Shown here piece after piece: positions 1 to 9,026 of a stretch of 64,000 nt of DNA. The stretch is from contig CAVSQX010000003.1 in the NCBI GenBank assembly GCA_963730225.1, positions 248,001 to 312,000 on the forward strand, written 5' to 3'. Source of the DNA: CAVSQX01 sp963730225. Its GTDB lineage: Bacteria; Planctomycetota; Phycisphaerae; Tepidisphaerales; Tepidisphaeraceae. The notes under the pieces are model-generated. The model was not told the origin of the DNA, ran no database searches, and was given only the letters and a program-made list of their open reading frames with translations. The position numbers were made by a program, and so were the translations under genes. Position 1 is the first letter of the stretch. Each line of letters opens with the position of its first letter.

Positions 1-1689
1 GAAATCTGTGCGGCCGCGCCGGCGGGGATTGATATCACCGCCATCGGCGCGCAGATTCACACCGCCCAAAACCAGGAAATGATGCAGCGTGATATCCACA
101 TCGTCGGCCTGACCAACGCGGTGGCGTTTCTGCTGCTGTTTCTGGGGGTTTCCCGAGATTGGCGAGTCGCCGCGGTTTTTCTGCTGCCGGTGGTGACGAC
201 GGCGCTGACGATCGGATTGTGCGCTCTGTTTTATCCCGATTTGTCCGCCATCATGGTTGGTCTGGCGTTCGCGATGGCCGGCAGCGCGGTTGATTACGGT
301 GTTTTTGTTTACACCGCCGTTCGCTCCGGGCCCGCCGCCGAAAACCTCCGCCGCATCCGCCGGCCGCTGCTCATCAGCCATCTCACCACGCTGGGCGTCT
401 TTGTGGCGTTTCTCTTCTCGCAAATCCCAGCCTATCGCCAGCTCGGCTACCTCACCGGCATTTCGCTGATTCTCTCGTTGCTGGCCGCGCTCTTCGTGCT
501 GCCGAGATTTCTCAAGCCCGGCGGGAGAATCGTCGGGCTGAACCGTGGAATGTCGCTGCGGCGTTGGGGCAGGTACATGTTGCCGGTCACGGCGGTCGGC
601 GCGGTTCTGCTGATCGACGCGGCCTTCATCGCCAAAAAAATCCAGTTCGATTCCGATATTTCCCGCCTCGACGGCGTCAGCCCCGCGGTGAAGCAGGCCG
701 AAAAGGATTTTCAGCACAACTGGGGACAAAGCGACACGGAATTGGCACTGCTGGTCGTGACCGGCAATACTCGCGCCCAGGCCGAGAACGCCAACGATGC
801 GGTCTATCATCGCATTCTCACCTCGCCGCGCTTTTCGGATCATCAATTCGTGTCATTGGCCAGTTTCTGGCCGTCGCCGGCGGCGCGCCAAGCCAATCTG
901 AGGAGGTGGCGGCAATTCTGGTCGCCGCAGCGAACATCCCAGCTCCGCGCCGATCTGGCCGCCGCCGGGCAACCGTACGGGTTTTCCGCCGACGCCTTCG
1001 AGCCGTTTTTTCAGAGCCTGGCCAATGCTCCGCCGCCGCAGCCGCCGCAACTGCTTCAAGATCTGGAAGGCCAATTCGTCGCCCGTTCGGATGGCCAGTG
1101 GCAAATGCTCAATTATTTTCCCGACACGCCTTCCGACACCCAAGCCGCGACCGACCTGGTCGGCGACCGTCCCGACGTCGCCGTGGTTTCTCGCGGCGTT
1201 CTGACTCGCGCTTTTGAAAGCTACGCCGTCTCCGAATCGCATGTTCTTATCACGCTCAGCGCCCTGTTCGTCATCGCCGCTCTGCTTCTGCTGACGCGCA
1301 GCCTGGTTAAATCGCTGATCATTCTGCTGCCGGTCGTCTGCGGCTTTGTTGCGATGTTCGCGGTGTTGCAGAAGATGGGGCTGTCGATCAGCGTCATCAC
1401 GGTGGTCGGTTCGATCATCGTGCTGGCCCTGACCAGCGATTATGGCGTCTTCGCCCTCTACGCCTGGGAGGGGCACGAGACGATCCTCGGCCAGGCGATG
1501 GCGTCGATGCATCTGTGCTTTTTCGCCACCGTAACTGGAATGGTTGCGATGATTTTCGGCCAACATCCCGCCGTGTTCCAGATCGGGCTGAGCCTGACCA
1601 GCGGTCTGCTGGCGGGCTACCTGTCGGCGTTTGTCGCCATCCCGGCGATTTGTTTTCTCAAAGATCGCCGCGGCGCGGAAATAACATGA
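1..1689 (+). CDS. MMPL/RND-family predicted exporter, 5' end outside window
   Basis: Inner-membrane exporter of the MMPL superfamily (COG4258-type), expected to move a lipid or polyene-lipid product out of the inner membrane. The frame is open back to base 1, so the first ATG here (79) is internal and the N-terminal part lies upstream. What is visible is the end of the first half, with four or five membrane helices, then a periplasmic domain of roughly 180 residues, then a second membrane block with the internally repeated SDYGVF/VDYGVF-like motif that is usual in this family. The stop overlaps the next start as ATGA. Exporters of this type accompany aryl polyene clusters, which fits the neighbours. 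Confidence 0.88.
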   Translation, partial: EICAAAPAGIDITAIGAQIHTAQNQEMMQRDIHIVGLTNAVAFLLLFLGVSRDWRVAAVFLLPVVTTALTIGLCALFYPDLSAIMVGLAFAMAGSAVDYGVFVYTAVRSGPAAENLRRIRRPLLISHLTTLGVFVAFLFSQIPAYRQLGYLTGISLILSLLAALFVLPRFLKPGGRIVGLNRGMSLRRWGRYMLPVTAVGAVLLIDAAFIAKKIQFDSDISRLDGVSPAVKQAEKDFQHNWGQSDTELALLVVTGNTRAQAENANDAVYHRILTSPRFSDHQFVSLASFWPSPAARQANLRRWRQFWSPQRTSQLRADLAAAGQPYGFSADAFEPFFQSLANAPPPQPPQLLQDLEGQFVARSDGQWQMLNYFPDTPSDTQAATDLVGDRPDVAVVSRGVLTRAFESYAVSESHVLITLSALFVIAALLLLTRSLVKSLIILLPVVCGFVAMFAVLQKMGLSISVITVVGSIIVLALTSDYGVFALYAWEGHETILGQAMASMHLCFFATVTGMVAMIFGQHPAVFQIGLSLTSGLLAGYLSAFVAIPAICFLKDRRGAEIT

Positions 1690-2354
1690 AGCGATTTGTT
1701 TTTCTCGTTTTGTTTTTCGCTCTGGCAGGCTGCGCCGCCGAGCCGTTTCCCATGGCCCAGCTGCCGCCGCTGACCAATCCGGATCCGAAATCGATGGTCG
1801 AAAGTTTTGCCCGCAGCCAGGCGAATCAATTCATTTCCGACGACACCGTCATCATCGAGGCGCCGTTTCACGATGACCTTGCCATGCTTGGCGCGCTGCA
1901 AGTCGATCGCTCCAAAGGCACGTTCGAGCTGGTCGCGCTGACGCACATGGGCGTTAAGCTGTTTGAACTGTCGGGTGATCGTGACGGCATGACCATCCGA
2001 TTCGCGATCCAGCCGCTGCTCAAGCGGCGCGATCTGCTGCTGGCGATGGCCACCGACATTCGCCGAATGTTTTTCGATCTGACACCTCCATCCGATGCTC
2101 GGGTGGATATCGGTTCAACCAAGGTGCGTTTCAGCCAGGATGGCTCGCAAGGCAAGCTGGTTTACGAATTCGGCGGTGATCCCGCGGTGCTGCTGGCCAA
2201 GCACCTCGATGGATTTTTCGGCGACATCTGGCGGGTTCGCTATTTCCAATACCAACCGACCCCGATAGGCCTTTACCCGCACGGAATCGTCATGGACAAT
2301 CATGAGTTTCATTACCGCATCATCGTGAAGAATCGAGACCAATCGACGCCTTGA
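1686..2354 (+). CDS. DUF3261-type outer-membrane lipoprotein
   Basis: About 222 residues. The start at 1686 is chosen because it overlaps the exporter stop (ATGA) and opens a lipoprotein signal peptide with lipobox LAGC around residues 16-19. The mature part is beta-rich and resembles the DUF3261 lipoproteins found in aryl polyene clusters, where a role in taking the product to the outer membrane is inferred. The position directly after the MMPL exporter supports the same role here. The family call is from sequence resemblance; the function is inference. Confidence 0.75.
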   Translation: MKRFVFLVLFFALAGCAAEPFPMAQLPPLTNPDPKSMVESFARSQANQFISDDTVIIEAPFHDDLAMLGALQVDRSKGTFELVALTHMGVKLFELSGDRDGMTIRFAIQPLLKRRDLLLAMATDIRRMFFDLTPPSDARVDIGSTKVRFSQDGSQGKLVYEFGGDPAVLLAKHLDGFFGDIWRVRYFQYQPTPIGLYPHGIVMDNHEFHYRIIVKNRDQSTP

Positions 2355-2355
2355 A

Positions 2356-2736
2356 ATGAATCCGCTTCGGCAACAGATTCGCTCCATGCTGCGCGTCGAA
2401 AATCGCGAGGCCGGGTTCCATGCGGTTTTGAAGGTTGATCGGAGTCTGAGCGTGCTGGACGACCATTTTCCAAATCATCCGATTCTTCCCGGGATCTGCA
2501 TGATTCAGGCCGTTCTGCTGGCCGCCGCCCGGCGGCAAGGCGTCGACGAGCTTCATGTTCGTTCGATGCGAAACGCCAAGCTCATGCTGCCCGTGCGTCC
2601 GGGTGATGAGATGGTCATCGACGCCCAGATGACGCCCGCGCCCGACGGAACCGTGGCGATCAAGGCGAAGCTGACTTTGGCGGAAAAACGCTGTGCCGAA
2701 TTTTCCCTGGTCGCCGGCGAAGGAGCGATCCGGTGA
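2356..2736 (+). CDS. FabA/FabZ-like 3-hydroxyacyl-ACP dehydratase
   Basis: A 126-residue single hot-dog domain. The active-site helix region reads DHFPNHPILPG, with the His and the HFPxxPxxPG pattern of FabZ/ApeI-type dehydratases. It would remove water from 3-hydroxyacyl-ACP during chain extension to give a trans double bond. It starts two bases after the DUF3261 stop, in the same operon. It is somewhat shorter than FabZ (about 145 residues), as cluster-specific dehydratases often are. Confidence 0.82.
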   Translation: MNPLRQQIRSMLRVENREAGFHAVLKVDRSLSVLDDHFPNHPILPGICMIQAVLLAAARRQGVDELHVRSMRNAKLMLPVRPGDEMVIDAQMTPAPDGTVAIKAKLTLAEKRCAEFSLVAGEGAIR

Positions 2737-3223
2737 TTCAACCCCCGCGCCGGCGTCGAGACGGTTATTTCTGCGCCCGGCCGACGGTCCGCGCCCGCTG
2801 GTTCTCCGTGTCACGCGCCGGATTCGTTTCAGTGAAGTCGATCCGATGCAGGTCGTCTGGCACGGCCGGTATGCACAGTTTTTCGAGGAGGCCAACGAAG
2901 AGCTTTGCCGCGAGTGTGGAATGAGCCACCACGATTTTCGCCAGCACAGAGTGCTCGCTCCGATCGTGCAGCTTCACATCGATTATTTTGCTCCACTGCT
3001 GCTGGGCGAGCAGGCGGCCATCATCGCGAAAATGATCTGGACCGACGCCGCCCGCATCAACATGGAGTATCAGATTCACCGCGAAAACGGCGAGCTGGCC
3101 ACCGGCGGATACACGGTGCAGATGTTTGTCGATCCGTCGGGTCAGCCGCTGCTGGCATCGCCGGCGATCCTGGAAGCCTGCCGCCAACGCTGGCGGGCCG
3201 GCGAACTGAGCGCACTGCAATGA
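2693..3223 (+). CDS. 4HBT-family acyl-CoA/ACP thioesterase
   Basis: Hot-dog thioesterase of the 4-hydroxybenzoyl-CoA thioesterase family. RIRFSEVDPMQVVWHGRY carries the family Asp and the H/N-G-x-Y pattern that precedes the long helix. It probably releases the finished acyl chain or edits stalled intermediates. The start is uncertain. ATG 2693 overlaps the dehydratase by 44 bases, while a GTG at 2733 would give the GTGA overlap typical of this operon but lies in another frame, so a one-base error between about 2740 and 2820 is possible. The conserved domain begins near 2815 whichever start is right. Confidence 0.78.
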   Translation: MPNFPWSPAKERSGDSTPAPASRRLFLRPADGPRPLVLRVTRRIRFSEVDPMQVVWHGRYAQFFEEANEELCRECGMSHHDFRQHRVLAPIVQLHIDYFAPLLLGEQAAIIAKMIWTDAARINMEYQIHRENGELATGGYTVQMFVDPSGQPLLASPAILEACRQRWRAGELSALQ

Positions 3224-4331
3224 ACGTCGTGCTGGCACAATCCGACGTTGTCACCGCGTACGGCTGGGGAACCGATGCGCTGTGGAACGGCCTGCTGAGC
3301 GGCCAGACCGCCATCCGTCCCACTCAGCGATTTGCGGAGCGCGGTTTTGTCAGCAATCAGGCTGCCATGATTTCGGATTTGCCAATCGAGCCGGGGCAGT
3401 CTCGAGCCATGGCGATGCTCCGTCGGCTCCTGTCGCCGCTGCGCCGGAAAAATCGATGCAGAGACTCCGCTCATTCTGGCTACAACGGTCGGCGAGATCG
3501 AATTCGTCGAGCAAGCCGTGCTGGAGGAACGACCCGATTTATCCCGGCAGGCTTGTCCCGATGTTCTTCTGGCTCGATTGAAGAAACTTTTGGGTTTGCG
3601 TGGGCCGGCACTGGTGATTTCGTCCGCTTGCGCCTCGTCTGCCACCGCCGTCACCCGCGCGGCGGCGACGATCCGCGACGGCAGCGCGAAACAAATTCTC
3701 GTCGTCGCCTGCGATGCCGTCTCCGAGTTCGTCTACAGCGGATTCTCGACGTTGCTATCCCTCTGTGAGTGTCCCGCTCAGCCGTTTGACTCCTGCCGCG
3801 GCGGATTGACGCTCGGCGAAGCGGCCGCATGGGCGCTGCTATCCGCCGACGAATCCGACGGCGCGACCTCAATTCTCGGCTGGGGAAATGCCACCGACGC
3901 CGCTCACATGACCGCTCCCGATCGCAATGCGGCGGGTTTATCCCGAGCCATCGCCAAGGCCTGCGCGATCGGCTGGCCGAAGCGCCGACGACATTTCTTT
4001 CATCGCCGCCCACGGCACCGCGACGCTCGCCAGCGACGCCATGGAAATGCTGGCGTTCCGCGGCGCGGTTCGGCCGCGGCCGACTTTCTCCATCAAAGGT
4101 GGAATCGGCCACACGCTGGGAGCCGCAGGGTTGACGCAGATTCTCGTCGCCGCCAAAGCGCTGGAACTGGGGGTGGTTCCTCCGACGGTTGGCCTGTCGG
4201 TTCCCGATCCCTCCGCGGTCGGTTGGGTGCACAAGGCCGCGGTGCCGATTCGCCAGCCCGCGCTGGGGCTCTCCACCAATTCGGGCTTCGGCGGAGTGAA
4301 CACCGCGATTCTGCTTGGGAGGGGGTCGTGA
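3220..4331 (+). CDS. Beta-ketoacyl-ACP synthase (KAS II type), frameshifted
   Basis: Condensing enzyme with the full Cys-His-His set: SSACASSAT (nucleophile Cys), AAHGTAT and GGIGHTLGAAG. It starts at 3220 in an ATGA overlap and ends at 4331. The reading frame changes twice. Near 3448-3452, shortening the run of five A by one restores KIDAETPLILATTVGE. Near 3965-3990, two added G bases would give DRLAEAPDDISFIAAHG. All catalytic residues are intact and both flanking genes are sound, so sequence error is more likely than decay. Expected role: elongation of the acyl or polyene chain on ACP. Confidence 0.8.
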
Positions 4332-4935
4332 TTCGCGCAGCTGCATGGTTTTCCGCCGAGCATCATGGCGTCATCGCTGCGGCGGCACGCTCGTGGGTTT
4401 CGGCCAACGCCGATCTTCTGGAATTGATTGGCCGGCCCGTGAAAAACTTCGGCCGAATGACGGCCGAATCGCGCGCCGGTTTGTGTGCCGCGGCGATCGC
4501 GCTGCGAGCGGCGGATTGGGAAAGCTCCGCGGAAATCGGCCTGATCTGCGCCGGTTTCGACGGATGTCTCCGGGCCGACCTGGACTACTTCACCGACTAC
4601 GTCGCCAGCGGTCGATCGCTCGGTCGCGGAAACCTGTTCATCTACACGCTTCCCACCAGCGCTGCCGGTGAAATCGCCATCGCCCTGACGCTCACCGGCC
4701 CGTGCATGTGTCTCCAGGCCGATGCTCGCCCGCTGGCAGCCCTCATTCACCACGCACAACAATTGCTGGCCGAGGCGGATCACATGCTGATCCTCTGGAC
4801 CGATGACCGAGCGGCGATCTGCCTGGCGATCGACGCCGGCCCCTCCGACGAAAATGTTTTTCCGGCTCGCCTGTTTTCGCGGGGCAATCCCTGGGAACTT
4901 GCCAGCGAGTTTCACCTGATGGCCCAGCGCCATGA
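4328..4935 (+). CDS. Ketosynthase-like N-terminal domain protein (chain-length-factor type)
   Basis: GTG start at 4328 overlapping the ketosynthase stop. About 200 residues resembling the Ketoacyl-synt_2 family (PF13723), short proteins that accompany ketosynthases in aryl polyene clusters. There is no canonical nucleophile motif; the corresponding stretch is TGPCMCLQADARPLAAL. It probably acts as a non-catalytic partner. The end is uncertain. The frame stays open to 5437 across the following gene, but a TGA in another frame overlaps the next ATG (4932-4935) exactly as elsewhere in this operon, so a one-base error near the 3' end probably hides the true stop. Confidence 0.65.
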
Positions 4936-6021
4936 CACAAATCTGGTGCGCCATTCCCGTCTACAACAATTCGGCCACCGTCGCCGACGTGGCCCGCCGG
5001 TGCCTTCAGCAGATTCCCAATGTGCTGGTGGTCGACGATGGCAGCACCGACGCCGATCTGCGCGATTTGCTCAAATCGCTGGATGTAATCGTCGTCCAGC
5101 ATCCGACCAACCGCGGCAAGGGAGCGGCTCTGCGAACGGCGCTGGATTTCGCCGCAAAGAACGGAGGCGAATATTTGCTGACGCTCGACGGCGACGGGCA
5201 GCATTTTCCCGAAGATATTCCGCGTTTCTTGGCGCAGATTGCCCCGCACACGATCCTGATCGGCAATCGCAGCGAGATTACCGGGCAGATGCCGCGCTCA
5301 AGCCTGTTCGGCCGGGAATTCTCCGACTTCTGGATCGGCATCGAATCGGGCGCCGTGGTGAAGGACACGCAAAGCGGATTTCGCATCTATTCCGTCGCCG
5401 ATGTGCTGAGCCTGCCGCTGGCCGCGACCCATTATGATCTGGAAGTGGAGGTTGTCACCCGTGCGATCTGGGCCGGGATGCGACTTGCCAGCGTGCCGAT
5501 TCACGTCAGCTACGATCGCCAGCGCGTTTCCAGTTTCCATCCGCTTCGAGACAATCTGCCGCATTTCGCTGATGCACACTCGGCTGATCGTCCGCCAGAT
5601 TCTGCCGATTCCGCACCGGCGCATCGCCCGGAATTCCAGCCCGCCTCGGAATGTCGGATATTGGTGGCGCGAGAATTCCAACCCGCTGGCTCTTGCCCTG
5701 GCGGCCGCGGTGAGCGTGCTCCTGGGAATTCTGCTCTGGCCGTGGGGGCCGATCGCGGTCGTCTATCTGGCGATGCGATTGCACTTTAATAAATTCCTGG
5801 TGCTGGCAATATTGGCCGCCTGTGCCCCCACGCCGCTGCCCAAGCTGTGCATCGGCGTCGGGAAACTGGTTCTACAGTCCGATGTGCGTCCGGGCGTCGT
5901 CTGGTTCGTCGGATCGCATATCGTGGCGTTCGTGCTGTCGCCGCTGTTGGCTTGGCTGGTGTACGCCGTCGCCCGCCGATTTCAGCCCGCGCCCTGGGCG
6001 GCTGGTGGAAATCCGAAATGA
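4932..6021 (+). CDS. GT2 glycosyltransferase fused to DUF2062 membrane domain, frameshifted
   Basis: The N-terminal 210 residues are a DPM-like family 2 glycosyltransferase: IPVYNNSATV, VVDDGSTD, LDGDGQH and KDTQSGFR. The C-terminal part has three membrane segments and resembles DUF2062. The two halves lie in different frames. Removing one C at 5559-5560 joins them as RDNLRISLMHTRLIVRQ, the usual sequence between GT2 and DUF2062 in such fusions. It would glycosylate the lipid or polyene head group at the inner membrane. The gene starts with an ATGA overlap and ends with one into the ligase. Confidence 0.78.
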
Positions 6022-7460
6022 ACATCGTCGAATTAATCCGCCAGGAAACCCACGATTTCGCCCATAAAACCGCGATGGTCGAGGGCTCCGGCCAAATCGA
6101 CTATCGAACGCTGCTGGATCGCATCGGCGCACTGTCGCGGCGGCTAACGGATCTGAAAATCGGCGACGGTCAGCGCATCGCTTTTCGCTGCGGCGATGGA
6201 ATCGATTATGTCATCGGCGCGCTGGCACTGCTGGAATGCGGCGCTGCGGTCGTGCCGCTGGCCGATTCGCTCACACCGCCGGAGATCGCTGAGACGATTG
6301 AACGCATCGACGTCAACGGCGTGCTGACGCACGGTTCCCTTCCCCGATCGGGCGACGATGAATCGGCCGAGCCGATCGACGGGCTTTTTCGTTTTCGCTC
6401 CCGCAACGCTCGCGCGGAGATGGATAGGCATTGCCGCGATCTGGGCGCGGCGTTCATCCGCTTCTCCTCCGGGACGACCGGACAAAGCAAGGGCGTCATC
6501 ATCTCGCATCGCTCAATCATCGAGCGCACCGACGCCGCCAACCGCGGCCTGAGCGTCAGCGATCGGGATGTGATATTGTGGGTGCTGGCGATGAGCCATC
6601 ATTTCGTCGTCTCGATCCTGCTGTTTCTGCGCAGGGCTGCGACGATTGTGGTGGCGAACAAGAGATTTCCTTTTTCGGTGATCGAGGCGGCGCAGAGCAC
6701 GGCGTTCACTTTTATTTACGGCTCACCGGTGCACTTTTATCTGCTGGCGATGTCGGGCCAGGTGTCGCCGCAATCGATGAAAAATGTGCGGATGGCGTTG
6801 AGCACTTCGATGAAAATGCCACCGGGCATTCGCGAGCCGTTTACGAAAAAATTCGGCATCGCCCCGGCCGAGGCGTATGGCATCATCGAGATCGGTTTGC
6901 CGTTCATCAACACCGAAAGCGGCGGCGAAAGCACCGTAGGCCGCGTGCTGCCGGATTATCAACTGCGGCTGGATAATCCGGATGCGCGGGGCGTCGGCGA
7001 GGTGCTGCTCAAGGGCAAAGGGATGTTCGATGCCTACGTTTCACCGTGGCGATTGCGCGATCAAGTTCTTGAAGAGGGCTGGTTTCGCACCGGCGATCTG
7101 GGCCGGCTCGATGAGCGGGGAAGACTGAGTTTGCTGGGCCGCAGCAAGACGGTCATCGTGTGCGCGGGGATGAAGGTTTTTCCCGAGGAAGTGGAGGCCG
7201 TCATCAATTCCATGCCGGGTGTCAAGGAATCGCTGGTGTCGCCGCGGGAGCATCCGCAGTATGGCCAGATGCCGATTGCCCAGGTTGTCGTGAACGACAA
7301 TGTGGTCGATGCGGCCAAGGTGATCGCCGAGCTTCGCGGCCACTGCTGCAAGCGGCTTTCGTCGTACATGGTGCCGATCGAGTTTCAGTTGGCGTCGTCG
7401 CTGCCCAAAACCCCCAGCGGGAAATTGGCCCGCTCCGCTACTGGAGCAGCAAAGATTTGA
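6018..7460 (+). CDS. AMP-dependent acyl/aryl ligase (ANL superfamily)
   Basis: 480 residues. Start 6018 overlaps the previous stop (ATGA). ANL motifs are present: FSSGTTGQSKGVIISH (A3), WFRTGDLGRLDERG (A7) and PKTPSGKL with the A10 Lys near the C-terminus. It activates a carboxylic acid as the acyl-adenylate for loading onto CoA or ACP; in aryl polyene clusters the equivalent enzyme loads an aryl starter. The substrate cannot be read from the sequence. It is the last gene of the plus arm and overlaps the convergent minus-arm gene by 23 bases at the 3' end. Confidence 0.85.
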   Translation: MNIVELIRQETHDFAHKTAMVEGSGQIDYRTLLDRIGALSRRLTDLKIGDGQRIAFRCGDGIDYVIGALALLECGAAVVPLADSLTPPEIAETIERIDVNGVLTHGSLPRSGDDESAEPIDGLFRFRSRNARAEMDRHCRDLGAAFIRFSSGTTGQSKGVIISHRSIIERTDAANRGLSVSDRDVILWVLAMSHHFVVSILLFLRRAATIVVANKRFPFSVIEAAQSTAFTFIYGSPVHFYLLAMSGQVSPQSMKNVRMALSTSMKMPPGIREPFTKKFGIAPAEAYGIIEIGLPFINTESGGESTVGRVLPDYQLRLDNPDARGVGEVLLKGKGMFDAYVSPWRLRDQVLEEGWFRTGDLGRLDERGRLSLLGRSKTVIVCAGMKVFPEEVEAVINSMPGVKESLVSPREHPQYGQMPIAQVVVNDNVVDAAKVIAELRGHCCKRLSSYMVPIEFQLASSLPKTPSGKLARSATGAAKI

Positions 7461-8769
7461 ATTGCCCCATCAGCCGCCGGGCCTGGGCGTCGTCGATCAC
7501 GCCGTCGAGATACGAAATCACCAGATCGAATTTTCCGCCAAAGCCGGTCATGCAGATGTTCAGCCCCGGCGGGGAAAAAACCAGCGGCATGTGAATCATT
7601 CTCGTGATCGGCAAGCCCATGAATCGATCGGGATCGTTCTTCCCCTCGCGCACGCAAACAAAATAAAACGAGCAAATGCGCCCCTTCCCCAGCAATTGAA
7701 AAAGCCGGCTGCCGATGGGATGCGGGCAAATTCGCGCCAACGTCGAGGCGTCCTGCACCATCAGCGGAAGCTGCTGCTTCATCCGCTGGAAGAATTGATC
7801 GCGCAAAAAAATCGCCGCTTCCTCGACCGATGATCCGGCGTCGATTGGCAGAGAAAATGGAACCAGCGAAAAATGATTGCCGAAAAGCAGCTCCCAATCC
7901 TTTCCCGGCGGGCGCAGGTTTCCGGAGGTCACGACGAGATCCTGCCTGCCCGCCAACGGCATCGTTGGAAAGGATTGGCGCATCGCCAGGATCGCTCGAG
8001 CGGTCGCCGAGGGCAGAATGATCGGAACGCCGATCTCCGCGCCGGCCCGGCGGTTGAAGTTATCAGATTCCTCCCTGGTCAGGCTGTCGTGCACGAATCG
8101 AATCGGCCGCCGCCGCCCGCCCGGCGGCATGGCCAGGGCGCGCACCGGCTTGTTTCGGTACATTTGAACCAGCAACCGATTGAGCCGCCTGCCCATTCGT
8201 AAGCGATGCACCCAGCGATCCAGATGCGCCGGTTCGGTTTGCTGCACCAGCGGAGCGATCTGGTCGAGCTGTCCGGCGGCCGCGTGGTCGATCAGCCGTA
8301 AAAACACGACCGCGCCAAATGCGTCGAGCATCAAGTGATCGAAGATCATTCCCAGTCGAGATCGCTGGCGCCCGAGCCGCACCAGCAGAAATCGCAAATG
8401 CTGCCGCCCGTCGACGGCGGGGCGGTTGAAATGCTCGACAAAAAGCTCGTCGGCTCGATCGCTTTCACCGGCGGCAAGATCGACGGTCCGCAGTGGAATT
8501 TCCAGATCGCCGCCGCCGAGCGGAATCTTCCAGCACGGCGCGAGATTCAGCCAGTCACGGGACACTTCGCCATGCAGAAGCGGCAGGCGGCGCGCGATTT
8601 GCCGCAGAACTTCGGCCAGCTTTTGTTCGTCGAGGAATCCATCGAGGTCGATCACCGCCTGCGAGCTTCCGCCGACGCGGTAATTCCGGCGCGTGCGGTG
8701 GTCCAGCGCGCCGATGATCCAATCCATTCCCGTGAGATAGCGGCGCTTGCGGGAATAGGGCAGGTTCAA
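7438..8769 (-). CDS. Condensation-domain / alcohol O-acetyltransferase-like acyltransferase
   Basis: About 440 residues with the chloramphenicol-acetyltransferase-like fold. IFDHLMLDAFGAV sits where the HHxxxDG motif of condensation domains lies, but the first His is replaced (FDHxxxDA). The C-terminal half has the GLNICMTGFGGKFDLVISY pattern seen in WS/DGAT and AATase relatives. It may esterify the ACP-bound chain to an alcohol. TTG 8769 gives a TTGA overlap with the acyl carrier protein stop; ATG 8727 is the alternative. Such an acyltransferase is not a usual member of aryl polyene clusters. Confidence 0.65.
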   Translation of the reverse strand: MNLPYSRKRRYLTGMDWIIGALDHRTRRNYRVGGSSQAVIDLDGFLDEQKLAEVLRQIARRLPLLHGEVSRDWLNLAPCWKIPLGGGDLEIPLRTVDLAAGESDRADELFVEHFNRPAVDGRQHLRFLLVRLGRQRSRLGMIFDHLMLDAFGAVVFLRLIDHAAAGQLDQIAPLVQQTEPAHLDRWVHRLRMGRRLNRLLVQMYRNKPVRALAMPPGGRRRPIRFVHDSLTREESDNFNRRAGAEIGVPIILPSATARAILAMRQSFPTMPLAGRQDLVVTSGNLRPPGKDWELLFGNHFSLVPFSLPIDAGSSVEEAAIFLRDQFFQRMKQQLPLMVQDASTLARICPHPIGSRLFQLLGKGRICSFYFVCVREGKNDPDRFMGLPITRMIHMPLVFSPPGLNICMTGFGGKFDLVISYLDGVIDDAQARRLMGQFKSLLLQ

Positions 8770-9026
8770 GCGGCTCGCCCCGCTTCGATCGCGGCCGCCA
8801 GCCGTTGGGTGGTCTTGGTGTCCTCGCTGGTCAGGCCGCGGGCCATCAGGTTCACGCCGAATTTCTGCTCGATGATCAGCAGCAGCGAGACGAAGCGCAG
8901 CGAATCGATGCCCAGCGTCGTTAGGTCGCTTTCCGGGGTGAGCGTCAGCGGTTTGAGCGAAAGCAGCGTCTCGATTTCGCCGCACAATTGCTGGGCAATG
9001 GATTGTTCAATCGTTGTGTTGCTCAT
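8766..9026 (-). CDS. Acyl carrier protein
   Basis: 86 residues with the phosphopantetheine site LGIDSLRF, in which Ser is the attachment residue. The start at 9026 overlaps the upstream ketosynthase-like stop as ATGA; an ATG further upstream would add 22 unrelated residues. It carries the growing acyl chain and is one of two acyl carrier proteins in the minus arm. Confidence 0.88.
   Translation of the reverse strand: MSNTTIEQSIAQQLCGEIETLLSLKPLTLTPESDLTTLGIDSLRFVSLLLIIEQKFGVNLMARGLTSEDTKTTQRLAAAIEAGRAA

Noticed and set aside
853..1566. Long minus-strand open frame across the exporter gene
   Set aside because: Its composition is the Arg/His/Gln-rich shadow of a GC-rich gene on the other strand and it has no domain character.
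3220..4331. Ketosynthase pseudogene
   Set aside because: All catalytic residues are present and the breaks are single-base changes of the same kind seen in essential genes nearby; an error in the sequence is simpler.
4936..5437. Extension of the short ketosynthase-like protein into the GT2 gene
   Set aside because: The translated extension is Arg-rich shadow sequence; a stop overlapping the GT2 start in another frame fits the operon pattern.
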